This document shows positions 51,967 through 63,766 of a stretch of DNA of 64,000 nucleotides, piece by piece. Made by a program: the position numbers and the translations under genes. Source of the DNA: Lepidurus packardi (lineage: Eukaryota; Arthropoda; Branchiopoda; Notostraca; Triopsidae); contig JAKZAN010000002.1 of the NCBI GenBank assembly GCA_023053545.1, positions 8,676,790 to 8,740,789 on the forward strand, read 5' to 3'. The notes under the pieces are model-generated. The model was not told the origin of the DNA. It searched no databases and worked only from the letters and a program-made list of their open reading frames with translations. The number at the start of each line of letters is the position of its first letter. The stretch's first letter is position 1.

Positions 51967-54900
51967 TTAAACGCCAGCAAAACCAAAGACTTCAATAACG
52001 CGGATTTCAAAGTCCTTTTGAGGACATAAGGGCGGGTTATTGAAAGTCAGGCAATAGTCCGTTTTCCCAAATCGCACATCTTCGTCGATTAACAGTGCTT
52101 GTCCCTTCCTGTTCAACGAATATTTTTTTTATAAATATTACAAAACAATAAGAATTAACCGTAATAAATCTTACAAATAACAATAAGCATAGAAATAAGA
52201 ACACATTAAAATGAGAAAGAAAACTAAGATTACATCTGTAAAAGTGGAAACAGAAATGTAGAAGAAAAACGAAACGAAGATCTTACCCTCCTCCAATGGT
52301 CAGCATGTGTTGATCACCAGCCATAAAAAGTTCGGCAGCATGACGCATACAAGCTGGTCCATCAGGTGAATTTGTTTGTGAAATACCCACCCAAGGATAT
52401 TTCACTCGATCGGGTACTAAGGAGAATACGAACGTTTCTCCTGTACCGAAGTAAGCTTGGCGGTTACCGTAAGGATCTTTCGAATTACGGTCAGCCCATT
52501 TTGTGGAGCAATACGCTCCAAAGACATCCCCAGCGCAAGTTTTAATTAGAATAAGGGTGGGCTCGTGACGTTCAACACGTGTGTAAAACGTTGTTAAACT
52601 GCAGCCGTGCTCTTCTGTGGTGTACAGGAGAAAGGGTTGATACATCGTAATGCGGATAGGCAGCCATGACCACAAGGTAATTAACTGTATGTAACGGAAG
52701 AGAATATTAGTATTTTTCTTATCTTCCATTCAGAAGATTAGAACATGCAGGAAAACACAAAAAGGAAAAGGAAAGTTCAACGAGTAGCAATGGGTTACAG
52801 AAATATAAACTTATTTCTCTTTTCCGTGGAAACTCGAAAACTAAGCTTAGAGGGCAACGTACGAAGCTATTCGAACCTAGTGACTTACACATTAAACGTA
52901 AATTTAACTAATTTAAATGCAAAACGAAATACTTCAGTGAAAGCTGAATTAATTTAGCTTAAAGGTATTGGACATTGAAAAGCTACCACGCTTTTGATTT
53001 CAACTGCTCCAAGTTTACCTTTAAATACAATTTTATTTACATGTAAACCAAGCGTGTTCCAAATCTTGAAGTACTCAAGGCCCTACCTAGGCTAAACGCA
53101 AGGCTAAAGTAATTTGAAAATTTAATTATCCTCCGAAATTAAAATGGAGGTGAAAATAGTTCGTTAAAAAATGACAAGTGAAAAGAAATTTTAAGTAAAG
53201 CTTTACGGATTTTGGGCAAGCAGCCATAGAACGAACGCCTTGTAATAAGTAATTGCCTAAAGAACGTGATTTAGGACAAGGTGAGCTTGCACCCTGTTGT
53301 ACCCGAATACATACGATTAAATATTCCAAGAGCAGCGTTAAGATGTACAGTTCAGTTAGTAAAACTTGACAGGAAAAGAGATGTTAGCGTTATTAACTTT
53401 AAGAAAATGGCCGAGTATGAATATACCTCTTTGATAGTGAGAGTATGGGAAAGCATTTGCACATTCACTTGCGACTGACTGGTTGGCAGAGCATCGGTTG
53501 ATCGCGATCGGACCAACGAAACCACAGACTTGGTCGAAGCCGAGGAGGCCAAATTGGTTCGAGATTTGAGATACATTTCTGTTTTGATGAACAACCGGTC
53601 AATTTCTGTCGTTCGAAAATTGCGTATTGAGTATGACAATTTCAAAAGTTTGTTCGGCGATAGAGGTAATTCTCGACAAAAGTTAGCGAAAGACGTTCCC
53701 AAATCGCCGTTTATTTTCGATGTCGTTTGATTCTTGTAAAATAAGTTCAGTAGTGCTAACCAGACGCGGTACATTACTTTGCGGCCCTCGCACAGAAAGC
53801 AGTCCATAATCCGAACCTATCCAATCATAACCTTATCAATTTTCATCTCAACGTTCCCAAGAAATAAAGTTAATATTCAATTAGAAAGTTTTCCTAGGAA
53901 CTTTCTTCTTACCAAATGCGGAAAGGGCAAATCTGTAAACAGAAACCATAACCAAGATTGGTAAAAAAGTTCCGTTTTCGCTGCGTCGCCGCCGCATTGC
54001 TTTGTAACCGAATTGGCAGCAGATTTCTAGAATAACAAATAAGTAAACAAACGAACACAAACAAAATAAATGGAAAAAGACCCGAAACTTAATTCTTTAT
54101 TATAAAAATATGATTGAGCGGTATGTACCATATGTTTTTTGGTCAAAATCATGGCAGTTCGCCAAATGGTTTCGTAGTGAAGTTTGGTTTGAGTGATGAA
54201 TTTCAGCGCTTTGGAAGCAACCAACCAATAGAGACAAGTGTAAGTTTCTTCTTCTTTTAAATAATGCAAAAGAATGCAAGCAATGGGATAAATAGAGGGT
54301 GCATATGTGATATCCGGGCAAGAATAAGCCAAAACTGCTGTCACTCTTCGAGCAAGAGCTATTCCTTGAGGTTTCAAATGGTAACTGCCCACATGATGCG
54401 GGTCGACGAAGGCTGGCAAATGAATGTCTTCCAGCCATTCTGTAAAAATGCAAAAAAATAAAAACACTAAAGTAACCATGCGTATTATTATTTTACCGGT
54501 TGTTCCATACAACTGTTTCACCGTGTCCCAGTAATATGCATCCAGTCCGGATCGTTCGCGGCTGTGAAGACTGCACAGAACGTACCAAACTTGCGACCGG
54601 GTCTTGTGATGGACGGGCCAGCCGTAATCCCTTAAAATGCTCTTCAATTCGCGGATTTTCTCTGTGGATACCAAAACGCGCATTTCTTCAAGTTCCCGAA
54701 ATCCACTTTTCCGTTTAAGCGCTCGCAATGGACTGAGTTTCGTTCGTGGCGAACTTGGGGGAGAAACCGGGACGTTAGGGACGTTAACCCAAGGTTGAAA
54801 CGGGTGATCGGTATTAGTTGCACTGTTTTGTGCACTGACAGAACTTTCGGCATCAGTAGCGGCAAAAGTAACTGGCAAAATGCAACCCGTCGAATAATCA

Positions 54901-55010
54901 CTAGGCAGTAGGGCAGAGGAGGGTGAGTCATGCAGATGATTAGGAGGAGCTTCAGTTTGAAAGCTTGGCCCCGGACCGCAGAATCCGCTACTTGTCTCAT
55001 CTCCAGTCAT
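51967..55010 (-). CDS. TBC1D24: TBC1D24/Skywalker, TBC-TLDc synaptic trafficking protein
   Basis: Six exons: 55010-54497, 54439-54129, 54026-53913, 53816-53427, 52684-52287 and 52108-51967, giving 622 residues in frame. After a Ser/Pro-rich N-terminal extension of about 100 residues comes the TBC domain: LKSILRDYGWPVHHKTRSQVW, FVDPHHVGSYHL, CPDITYAPSIYPIACILLHY, and DLPFPHLVRIMDCFLCEG. The TLDc domain starts at LWSWLPIRITMYQP and includes EEHGCSLTTFYTRVE, HEPTLILIKT, AGDVFGAYCSTKW and YFGTGETFVF. It ends in DYCLTFNNPPLC and VIEVFGFAGV. TBC plus TLDc in one chain is diagnostic. The usual Rab-GAP arginine and glutamine fingers are absent (the IxxDxxR and YxQ positions are not conserved), as known for this family, which binds phosphoinositides and ARF6/Rab35 in synaptic-vesicle traffic. 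Confidence 0.95.
52685..53426. other. TBC1D24 intron 4
   Basis: This 742-bp intron is the longest of the gene. No coding exon is needed here, because the flanking exons join in phase to give TIKE followed by LITLWSW. Nothing else was seen. Confidence 0.7.
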
Positions 55011-55120
55011 GGTTTACTTTTCAAATATCCTACAAAATAAGTAAAAGAAAAATAACAAAAACCGAGAGGATATATAATCACAGGTAAGCTTTTTTAAATA
55101 ATAATGAAGCAAAAAAGGAA

Positions 55121-55192
55121 TGACCCCGACGTGACTCGAACACGCAACCTTCTGATCTGGAGTCAGACGCGCTACCATTGCGCCACGGGATC
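55121..55192 (-). tRNA. tRNA-Trp (anticodon CCA)
   Basis: The 72-nt gene has a complete cloverleaf. The acceptor stem GATCCCG pairs with CGGGGTC. The D-arm region is GGCGCAATGGTAGCGC. The anticodon stem TCTGA/TCAGA encloses the loop CTCCAGA with anticodon CCA at 55158-55160. The T-loop reads GTTCGAGTC. It matches the animal nuclear tRNA-Trp very closely, needs a post-transcriptional CCA, and is followed on its own strand by a T6 run at about 55111-55116 as a Pol III terminator. No intron. It lies on the same strand as TBC1D24, 111 bp upstream of that start codon. Confidence 0.98.
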
Positions 55193-58135
55193 CTTGTCTC
55201 TAGTCGAACATCTCGCATATATAAACGAAAAATCACGGGACTACATTTCAAGGATAACTGATCAGGCCAAGAGCAATTATGTTGAATAAAACCGAGACGC
55301 AGTATTGTGCTTGCGTTTACCTTTGCTTTAAAGTGGCGAAAATTTGCGTAAATTAATCATGACAACAACTAGGTCAGCAGAACAAACCATTAAAAAACAA
55401 ATAAATGGTTAATGCTATGACAACGAAAATGTGGAGCAAGGTTACACAGATTATATAATTAACTACCTACAGTAGTAATTACATTTTTACAACTGGCATT
55501 GTGTAAACTGTAATTATCCGAAGTAAATAAATCGGCATCCTTTTCATGTTTCCGTTCTAGGCACATCCTTAACCTAGACCTATCTGTGTTCTTTCAAAAG
55601 CTACAGACTACACCCTTACGTCTTTCCTGCACTGTGTAATAATAAAAAAGTGAAAGCAATAAAATGTAGCAAACTTTCCAATTACCTCTGCACCATTAAC
55701 AGGAACTTCACATATCTTATCGCAGTTGTCACTTGATGAAGAAAACTAATACAAACAAGCATGTACTGCGAATGGCTAGAATTGCACTGACACTGAATTG
55801 GGAAACATGCCGAAACAAGTTACCTGTATGCGGGTAGTGGTAGTGGTGCACGTGCACTTGGCCAAGCACAACATTGAACAGACTAATGCATTGAACATGC
55901 TTGGTGAACATGCTAATAATTCAATTTTTTAAATTGCGCTTGTGATTCACTAAAAAATAAACAATTCCAACAACGCGGAATACCGAAAGCCAAAAACAAT
56001 TGTTTTAGATTAACGTAATAATTGCGAAACAATAATTTTATTACTTTAACATAACAATAAATCGACGAAATCCCAGCCGTAGGCTATACTAAATTTTTCA
56101 GCTCGACCCAGTTTTTCCTATTAGCACTGCACCTTTTCGAGAAGGCTGTTTTCAAACTCATAACAAGATATCAGAAAGCTCGGTAAGTCTAGAAGTTAAC
56201 GATAACTTGAAACGTGAAAACGGTCGGATTAAATCGAACTGTTGAAGTGGGTGTGTTGTTAGGTTACAGTTATATATAACAGAAGCACGCTTGTATAGAA
56301 AATAAACACGATATCATACGTTATTTTGGGCAACTCTTAAATCCGGGTTTTACAACTTCCCCACTCTCTAGGTTTTGCTGTTGCTTCCGTTTTTACATTC
56401 CAGCTACGTCAGAGCATTCATGTGCGCCTGGCTAGGTTTTCCATATATCTATAAAAAAAAATCAAAAAAATCGGGGAACAAGATACGAGAAAAACATATT
56501 CGCTAGTTTATTTTTTTTTTAAATAGCTTTTGAAGTAACCTTTATTCAGGCTCTTTTATTTATATTTAAATTATGTCAGGGTCGCGGCTTAGAAAGTTTC
56601 GTACCCACAGAAGACAAAATAACTAAAAATAATAGCGACTGGAGTAAACATAAAAGCAATTTTCCTAAGAATTTCGATTTTGATATTCCAGATATACTCG
56701 TTGGTAACTTAACAGACCACAACGCATTCTAACTTAAGCACTGAGTACCGCAGATCTATTACAACATTGTGGGCGTTTCGTTTCATGTTACGACCACTTT
56801 GTGTTATAACTTTCCTACTTATAAGTAGGGAAGTTTATATACACTTTCAAACTAAGTAATAAAAACTTACATGCAAGAATATGTTTGTTTTGAAATGTTG
56901 CTGCAACTTATTCCTAATCTTGAACTTAATGCTGAAGTAATACGCAATTTCCTAGCGAATAGCAACTTTGAATACACAAATCTTCTTAAAGGTTTACGAT
57001 CTGACCGTATGGATAACGGAGACATTACAAACACAAAATTGTAACTGTACGTTACGGTTTTTGCAATTTTAAGTCTTTGCAGCTTTACAGCACATAATCG
57101 CGAGCAACTACTTCACGTATTACGTCTTACGATTTTTGTCTAGAATTACACTTGGAAATATACTATATATTCTAACGTGCACTTTGCTTGCCTTTAACAA
57201 CAAAATGCTTAACAACAACAGTTTATGTCATTGTCTGTACGGAGTAGAAGCGTTATGGCCATCTTGTTCACGAATGAAACTCGGCAGCGAAATTTCGCAA
57301 TACATTACTGTCAAACCTGGCCACGCAAACTTTTGCCGGTTTTTACCGTATAAATCCACGAGTTCAAAAATCCTTTACGACCACGCTGTAAAAGCTGGTA
57401 AGTTTATAAACTACTGTTCTGTTTGTAATTCTCGGAAAACCAGACGCAACTCTCGGAAATAACTAGATTAAATCTGATTCTCTTAGCATAAGCGAGACTA
57501 ATCCATTCTATTCACCAGCTACTACAAATAGTCACGATGCCTTTAAAAAAATAACGTTGCCACATTTTGCCCAACTTTGTATGAAACTAACCATTGCAGC
57601 CAGCAAAAACATTACCAATTGAAGTTGATGTTGACGAATTTTTTCAGACGAACCACATCTACACAAGAACTTCACCAATATGTTTTTGTTTATTCGCTAA
57701 CTTCCTGTCCAAACCTAAGTGTCGACGAAGAAGTAACTTATAAACGTTCACGAGAAAAATATCATTAAAAGGGACCGTCCGACAGAAGAAATAAAAGCAA
57801 TCAAATTCAGTTATTTTAGTTGTAGTTGTGAAACCTATTGTTGATGCGAATAAAGCACCGTAACCATCATAAATTCGACAAGGTCTTCTAACAAAGGATA
57901 GCATCAGAAAAGTCTGGTTTATATAGCATGAACTGCAACTATTGACAGTAGCAATGAACAATCCAGCCAACATTAAATTTCAGAAAGTCACCTCACTTCA
58001 TTTCCTCATAAACCATAGGAAAAGGTAGTGTAAGTCATAAAACGCTACTCCTTTCGAAATTCAAAATAATAGCCAGATTAAACAGTTATCTTGTTCTCCA
58101 CTTTCCAAATCACGGGTGGAAAAATTACCAGGTTT
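55193..58135. other. Intergenic region, no gene recognised
   Basis: About 2.9 kb of AT-rich sequence upstream of the tRNA and downstream of the nonA-like gene. ORFs of 60-108 codons (for example 57136-57462 on the plus strand) show no family features or splice context. The right end probably contains the 3' UTR of the nonA-like gene. Confidence 0.55.
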
Positions 58136-60830
58136 CTAAAAAAAGCGTCGCCTCTTGTTGGGCACGAAGGAGTCGTCAAACGGTGGCTGGTAAGGTGACG
58201 GTGACCAATATGGGCCCCCTGGTCCTTGTCCTCGTCTGCGTTGTGGATTTGGTCCCATAAACGGAGGTTCAAAATTCCCTTCAAAACTCATAAAATTTCC
58301 CGAATCCTAAAACGCAGGACAAAGTCAACAACTATTAAAGAATGAACATTAAAAATAAATTAATAAGTACCATATGAAAATCCATAGGACCACGGACGTC
58401 ATCCGAGAAGTTATAGCCACCTCGAAATGAGTTGCCATGCCCGGGACCAAATCCAGACCGACCACGTCCACGTCTCCCCGGTCTAGTCTTCTGCACACAT
58501 ATAAAAAAAAATCAAATCATAATTACATTTTTCACAATTTGTTATTGTTAACTGGCATGTTAGTTAAATTCTTACAGCAGGAGTGACGGATGGATTCTTT
58601 TTTTGCTGAGGTCTGATCGCTGCTTTTGGTGGTTGGGACTTCTTAGATTGCACTTCCAACGCCGAAGATTGTGCTTCAGACGTTTTTCTCGCTTCTGGTT
58701 GGTTTTGTTTGTCTAATTTCGCAGACTCCGCTTCCGCATTCACCAATCCTGCTTGCGCAACTTTTCCATCTCCTTCCTTCGCCGGTTGGCTTGTAGGAAT
58801 ATTCTGCTGGTCTTGAGATTGCTTAGTAGGATCTGAAACTTGCTGGTTGGATTCTGATGGCTTCACCTCCACAACTTGCTGGCGTTCTCTTATTTCAATC
58901 TCTTTGAGCCGCAGCTCTGTCAAGAAGAAACGAAAATGAGCATAAGCAATGTAACAAAAGGCACGGATAATCAAAATATTTACGTTCACGAAGTAAACTG
59001 GTTTCGTGCTCGGAGCGCGCAGATTCAATTTGGGCCAGCATTTTGCGCTCCTCATCTTTGTATTCCTTCTCCAATGCCTCTGTTTTAGCATGATGGGCTT
59101 CAAACAACTCTTTCAATTTCAAGCCATACGTAGCCTCAAACGAATTCGGCTCAGCAAATCGTGGACGTTTCTAAAATAAACCAAACTCCATTATTTTTCT
59201 ACGAATAAAAATAAATTTAAATTAAGAAATTCACTTGGCGCTCTTTAACGTAGTCAGTATTTCTCGTGGGCAAACATTTATCGGACACCCCTCCAATATC
59301 GTCGATGTCCTGCAATGCTTCCACGATGACAGGCTGTGGTGTTGCGGTCAAAAAGAAGCACTTTTCCCTGCAACCTTTAATTGCAGCTTCTGCGCCAGTT
59401 TTGCGAGTAAATTCCACGAGGCCTTCCCCAGTAGTTAAGCCTTGTTCATTAGCAATGACAACAGCGCGTTCGATCTAGGGCCATAACAAGAAAATGAAAC
59501 TTTCATTGCTAAAAAATAGTCCTAATAAATAAAAGCCTTACTTCTCCAAACTGGCTAAAAGCATCACGCAGCAGTTCGTTGGAAATATAGGAAGACAAAT
59601 TTTTCACTTTAACAGCCGTGTACTGGGTAGCATGTCGTACTTTGACAACCTTCCCTTTGAAAACCGTGCTGTCTAATTCCTTTTTCGCCTTTTCAGCATT
59701 ACGCCAATAATCCTGAATGCAAACGCACAAAATAACATAAACCATGCTACATTCTCTCAAGTTCTAATTCTTACCAAGCAGACGTAGGCAAATCCTTGCT
59801 CTTTGTTGCTTTGTTCTATCCTTAGTTCCCCGAAACGAGTGAAAAGCTCAACTAACTCCGGGCCGCTGAAGTTTGGTGGCAAATTTCTTACATAAAGCCG
59901 ACAACGGCCGGAAAACTTGGCTTCGTCAGATGAAACCTTGGCAGCTGGAGGATTTACGATAGGCTTGTTCGCGTTAGGCAAGGGTTTCTGACTGTTAACA
60001 GCCGCTGCTAATGGCTGAGCCGGTTTTTTTACCTACAACACAGAACAGATTAAAATAAACGTAGAAATAATTATAAAATGAGTATATACGTTTTCGAAAC
60101 TTGGCTTGGAAAATCCAGAATTTGGGGCACTTCTCTGAACTGGAGCTGCTGGACGGATCGGAGTAGATTGCTTCCCTACATTGAACTTTGATTCTCCATA
60201 GTTGGACTGAGGTCCACTCTGAGAAGAAAATCGAGAAGTCCCATTTTGGGAACCTCTTCCAAAACCAGTCCCTCGCGTTATTCCTCTGCCTCTTGCAGTT
60301 CCGGGGTGTTTGCCTGGGGTTTGCTGAGCAGAGTTGCTTGGAAACGGAGCATTATTCGAACCACTATAAAAGTCATTAGGGGATCTCTGAGACTGCTGCT
60401 CGCCATAACCAGAGTAATCATTCATGGACGATGATTGGTTTCTGGATGGTTGAGGTCCATATCCATAATCGTAGTCGTCGGAATTAGTGCTTTGATTCTG
60501 GAAGAAGTTCTTCCTGCTATCGTTGTCACGAGAGCTGCTAATAATGGTCTTGGAACCGTAGTTGGATTCGTCCCTGTAGTGCTGGTTACTCCCAGGAGCA
60601 GGATAGCTAGTTGAATAGGATCCATATCCCTGATTTCCCCGATTATTCGATGGCAGAGAAATCGAAGTTTGGGGTGGCGCTCGCGGTAAAGGTTGATTGT
60701 TCATCGATGAGAAGCCCCCTCGTCTGTTAGGGGTTCTAGAGCTTGGTCCAAACGGAGAGTCCGAATTATTGGAGTATAAGGGTGGGTTGTCATTGAACCC
60801 ATAAGGACCTTGTCTATTTGAATAACTCAT
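58136..60830 (-). CDS. nonA: nonA/PSPC1-like DBHS RNA-binding protein
   Basis: Eight exons: 60830-60090, 60032-59775, 59712-59542, 59474-59235, 59170-58984, 58916-58576, 58490-58371 and 58306-58136, giving 742 residues in frame. The long N-terminal region is Ser/Asn/Gln/Gly-rich, with RGRG-type repeats. Then come RRM1 (RNP2 RLYVRNLP, RNP1 GFAYVCL), RRM2 (VKVKNLSS, GEGLVEFTRK), a NOPS-type segment (KCFFLTATPQPVIVE) and a charged coiled coil (EALEKEYKDEERKML, KEIEIRERQQ). The tail contains GRRGRGRSGFG and ends in NKRRRFF, close to the family's basic NKRRRY terminus. DBHS proteins dimerise, organise nuclear RNP bodies, and act in transcription, splicing and RNA retention. Insects have nonA; vertebrates have PSPC1, NONO and SFPQ. 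Confidence 0.95.
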
Positions 60831-61583
60831 TGTTACACTAATAAGTTAGACTAAGAAGTAAACCACACGGTTGCACTAAATTTGCCTTTTTAATAAATAC
60901 TGTCAAGTAGCTGCTACGGATGAGGGGATGACGCCAAACACCAAACAAGACCATTTGGTTTGGTCTGCGTAAGAATGAAACCTCGAACCAATGTCGTGCT
61001 ATTCGCTTTGTGAAGCAATTAAGCCGCGAACAGCACTTTAGGCAAAGATATGCAGTGGTTTTCCATTTCCGGTTATCTCCATTTCTAGGTGTATTCGACG
61101 AATTACTTCTTTGTACGGAAAAATGTCATTTAAAAAAATGGAAACGGATATTTCGACATTAGCCTCTGAATAGCATGTTCTCTGAAAGCATCTGACAAAA
61201 GAAATAATGAATGGATTAGGGACACGGGGGTCCATTTAGTCGTAAAAATAGAGTACGTATGTACTGCTAGTGCAAAGTTAGAAAATTCGACCATATAACG
61301 TACTCGAAATTTGACATTAACATTGGAGAGTTATGTAAGGGAACCTCGTTTATGACCTGTAAAGCCTTCCGACAAGTCTTGTGCGGCGCACGCAACTTCT
61401 CGATCAATACGAATGACGTGGAAGTGGGTTCAGAGTCATGAATGCAGTCAATCAATAAAAGGAGAGTTCAGTACCAGTCTGTTGTCGGGTAAAGACCCTT
61501 TCGAAGTGCGAATGCAGCTCTTGTTTTTACGCTAAGCGCCTTTAGCAAAAAGCAGTCTAAGCTTGATACCCTGCGACTGAACA
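60831..61583. promoter_or_regulatory. Divergent intergenic region, nonA-like and HD-like genes
   Basis: This 753-bp gap between two start codons must contain both promoters. It shows no coding sequence or obvious repeat. Confidence 0.45.
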
Positions 61584-62461
61584 ATGGAGGCTTTATTACA
61601 AGCCAAATGGACGTTACTGACGCAGAATTTGGTTGAGGAACGCGTTCGAAATAAATGGTGGGGTAAAATAGCCCAGTTGAATGGCATAAACAAAAGAACG
61701 TGCTACGACCTGCAGTACGTGAAAAGGCTCTTCGATCATTATGATGAACACACTTCCGTCCTCCAGGACTCCAACGCTGTCGGACTCGCCCTTTTCTTCC
61801 AGTAGTAAGTCACCTTCAAGAATGTTAAGCAATTTTTAGACGCTTGCGTTCCATCCACGTCGGTGAATAGCTGAACTTTTTCATTCCTTTTCCATTTCTA
61901 GTCTACACTACGACCCACACGAACACGGCATTGACGAGGCCAAAGTATTGCAAGCGTTTCAAGAATTCCTGGAAGAAGCTAGCCAACCTACCGTAAGAGA
62001 GTAAAACGACACGACTTTCTAAAGGAAGTACTGAACTATGTTTTACGACCTATAAAGAACTCTGACTTGGCAATGGCAGTAACCCAACTTTTGCGAGCAG
62101 CCATCAACAATTGTACTGAAGTTCACCTCACTCCAGGTCAATACGGCGAAGAGGATGTTCACTTTTTTCTAGACTTGGACACGGCAATTCTAGGTGCTTC
62201 CGAGGAAGAGTATGAGCAATTTGCCAAGCGAATGCGCGAAGAATACCACACTTTAAATGAAGATCAATACGCCAAACTTCGGCTAAAAGTATGAAAGCCT
62301 CTATGATTAAACAATTCTAAGAATTTTAACTTTAGATCCTTCACGGATTCTTACAAATCCCCAATATCTTCGCCACTCGTTGTTTGCGTGACAAGTATGA
62401 AGAACAGGCTAGATTAAATATTAGTAAAGAAATCAAACAACTTCAACTTCGTCCCAAATAA
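61584..62461 (+). CDS. HD-superfamily phosphohydrolase-like protein lacking the metal ligands
   Basis: Exons are 61584-61804, 61902-61992, 62058-62288 and 62336-62461 (TAA), giving 222 residues in frame, normal for this family of predicted metal-dependent HD proteins. The fold-level pattern is clear. The N-terminal helix [19 protein letters not shown] corresponds to the family start. RTCYDLQYV sits where RxYHNLxHI is expected, ALFFQYLHYDP where WFHDIVYDP is expected, and [21 protein letters not shown] matches the C-terminal D-x-D-L-x-I-L-G block. The family function is undefined hydrolysis of a phosphate-containing substrate. Here both histidines of the first motif are Tyr and the HD pair reads Gln-Tyr, so it is probably inactive. 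All four exons join in frame and the text is well formed, so this is a gene and not a decayed pseudogene. Confidence 0.85.
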
Positions 62462-63180
62462 AAGAAACCATCCAAGAACGAATGTCAAGACGTCATGATT
62501 TTTTTTTCTAGAAGCTTTGTAATAGTTGAATAGCAGCATCCAGCTTTGTGGAAGGTTAAAATTACAGAGGAGTGATGTGATTCATGCCGGACGGTAAAGC
62601 CCTTTGCTATAATGTCTTCAACTTCTTGAAATACATAACTGGATTGACTTGAGTGACAAAAAATATACACGGTTAATTATGCCAACCGATATCTTGAGCA
62701 GAACGAAACCATCGCTGCAGCTAACAAAATGGATTAGTCAAACAACTCGAATGTTTTTGCTGCTTTGATATGAGATTTTTGTTTGAAAAATGGAACCCAA
62801 GGAGCTTGTCAAATTATCACTTGTCTTTGTCTTCACTCGTATGCGCACTGACTTTGTATGAAATTTAGAACAAATAAAACTACTGTGCATTAAACTGTGC
62901 TGCCAAGATCCAGACTATTTTTAAAATCCTTCATGTAACTTGCCCTGTCCCAGTCATATAGTAATACAACGGGTTTCAAACTCAAATAAACTAACGAATG
63001 AAGATGAGAATTCGCTAGATGGCAAAAATGCTGCAACAATCTAGTGCTCACAGGCTCGCTGGCGGAAAGAGTTTAGCAAAGTTCTAGGAAGCCAGAAAAA
63101 CTTGCGGAGTATCCAGCAAAGATTATCATTAATTATGCAAATTTGAGGTGAATTCTTGATAGAGAACAGTTTCCTCTTCT
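62462..63180. other. Intergenic, convergent 3' ends
   Basis: 719 bp between the HD-like stop and the stop of the minus-strand exon at 63181. AATAAA occurs at about 62873 on the plus strand. No gene was seen. Confidence 0.55.
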
Positions 63181-63291
63181 TTAAGCGGGCTTCCAATGGA
63201 CGTTCTCAACTCCCTGGAATGTGCGCCGAAGTGCGTTACCATCTGCCCATTCGGCATTGAGATAGGAGGAGTCGCCATCTTCCTCGAGTCT
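63181..63291 (-). CDS. Putative terminal exon of an unidentified gene
   Basis: After the acceptor TTCTTGTAG there is a 36-codon exon ending in TAA at 63181-63183. It encodes RLEEDGDSSYLNAEWADGN and then LRRTFQGVENVHWKPA. The content looks like a conserved hydrophilic C-terminus, but I cannot name the family. The next frame is also open for about 50 codons with an internal ATG, so the frame choice is not proven. The preceding exon should lie to the right and may include the open stretch at the window edge. Confidence 0.45.
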   Translation of the reverse strand, partial: RLEEDGDSSYLNAEWADGNALRRTFQGVENVHWKPA

Positions 63292-63766
63292 CTACAAGAA
63301 CAAAATCAAAACTTCTTATATATACTGTCAACACAACTCGAAAGTTTCGGTTAACTAAAGCTTTCTTAAACAATAAAAACTGTAAAGATAAAACAGCACT
63401 GTTCAACATCTAGACATTCAGAAAATGCATGCGCAATAATTGTTTACGCTGGTGCACGCTTCTATGTGTACGGAATGCTCATGAGAAAGGGAAAAATGTA
63501 GTTGAAAAACCGGACAACATCGAAAGGAAGTACCTTGAAAAGAATCTGCCAGAAAGCAGAACGTCTATTGAGACACACCACCCCACACCTGGCTAAAAAC
63601 AGAACTCAAAACTGTACAAGGAAACCATAAACTCATGTTGAATTGTTGATGGGAATCCGTTGTTTCGGTGTAGTGGTAAGGAAATCCTGGCGGAAAAAAG
63701 CGGTACTAATGGTTTGAGATCAATATTAGGAGAAGATGAAGCTATTGAAGTTTTTGAAGATAATCA

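Noticed and set aside
53201-53329. Possible extra TBC1D24 exon (67-codon minus-strand ORF).
   Set aside because: Exons 4 and 5 join in phase and restore the conserved junction before the TLDc domain without it.
58078-58284. 68-codon minus-strand ORF at the end of the nonA-like gene.
   Set aside because: It is in the wrong frame. The true frame ends NKRRRFF with TAG at 58136-58138, which matches the family C-terminus.
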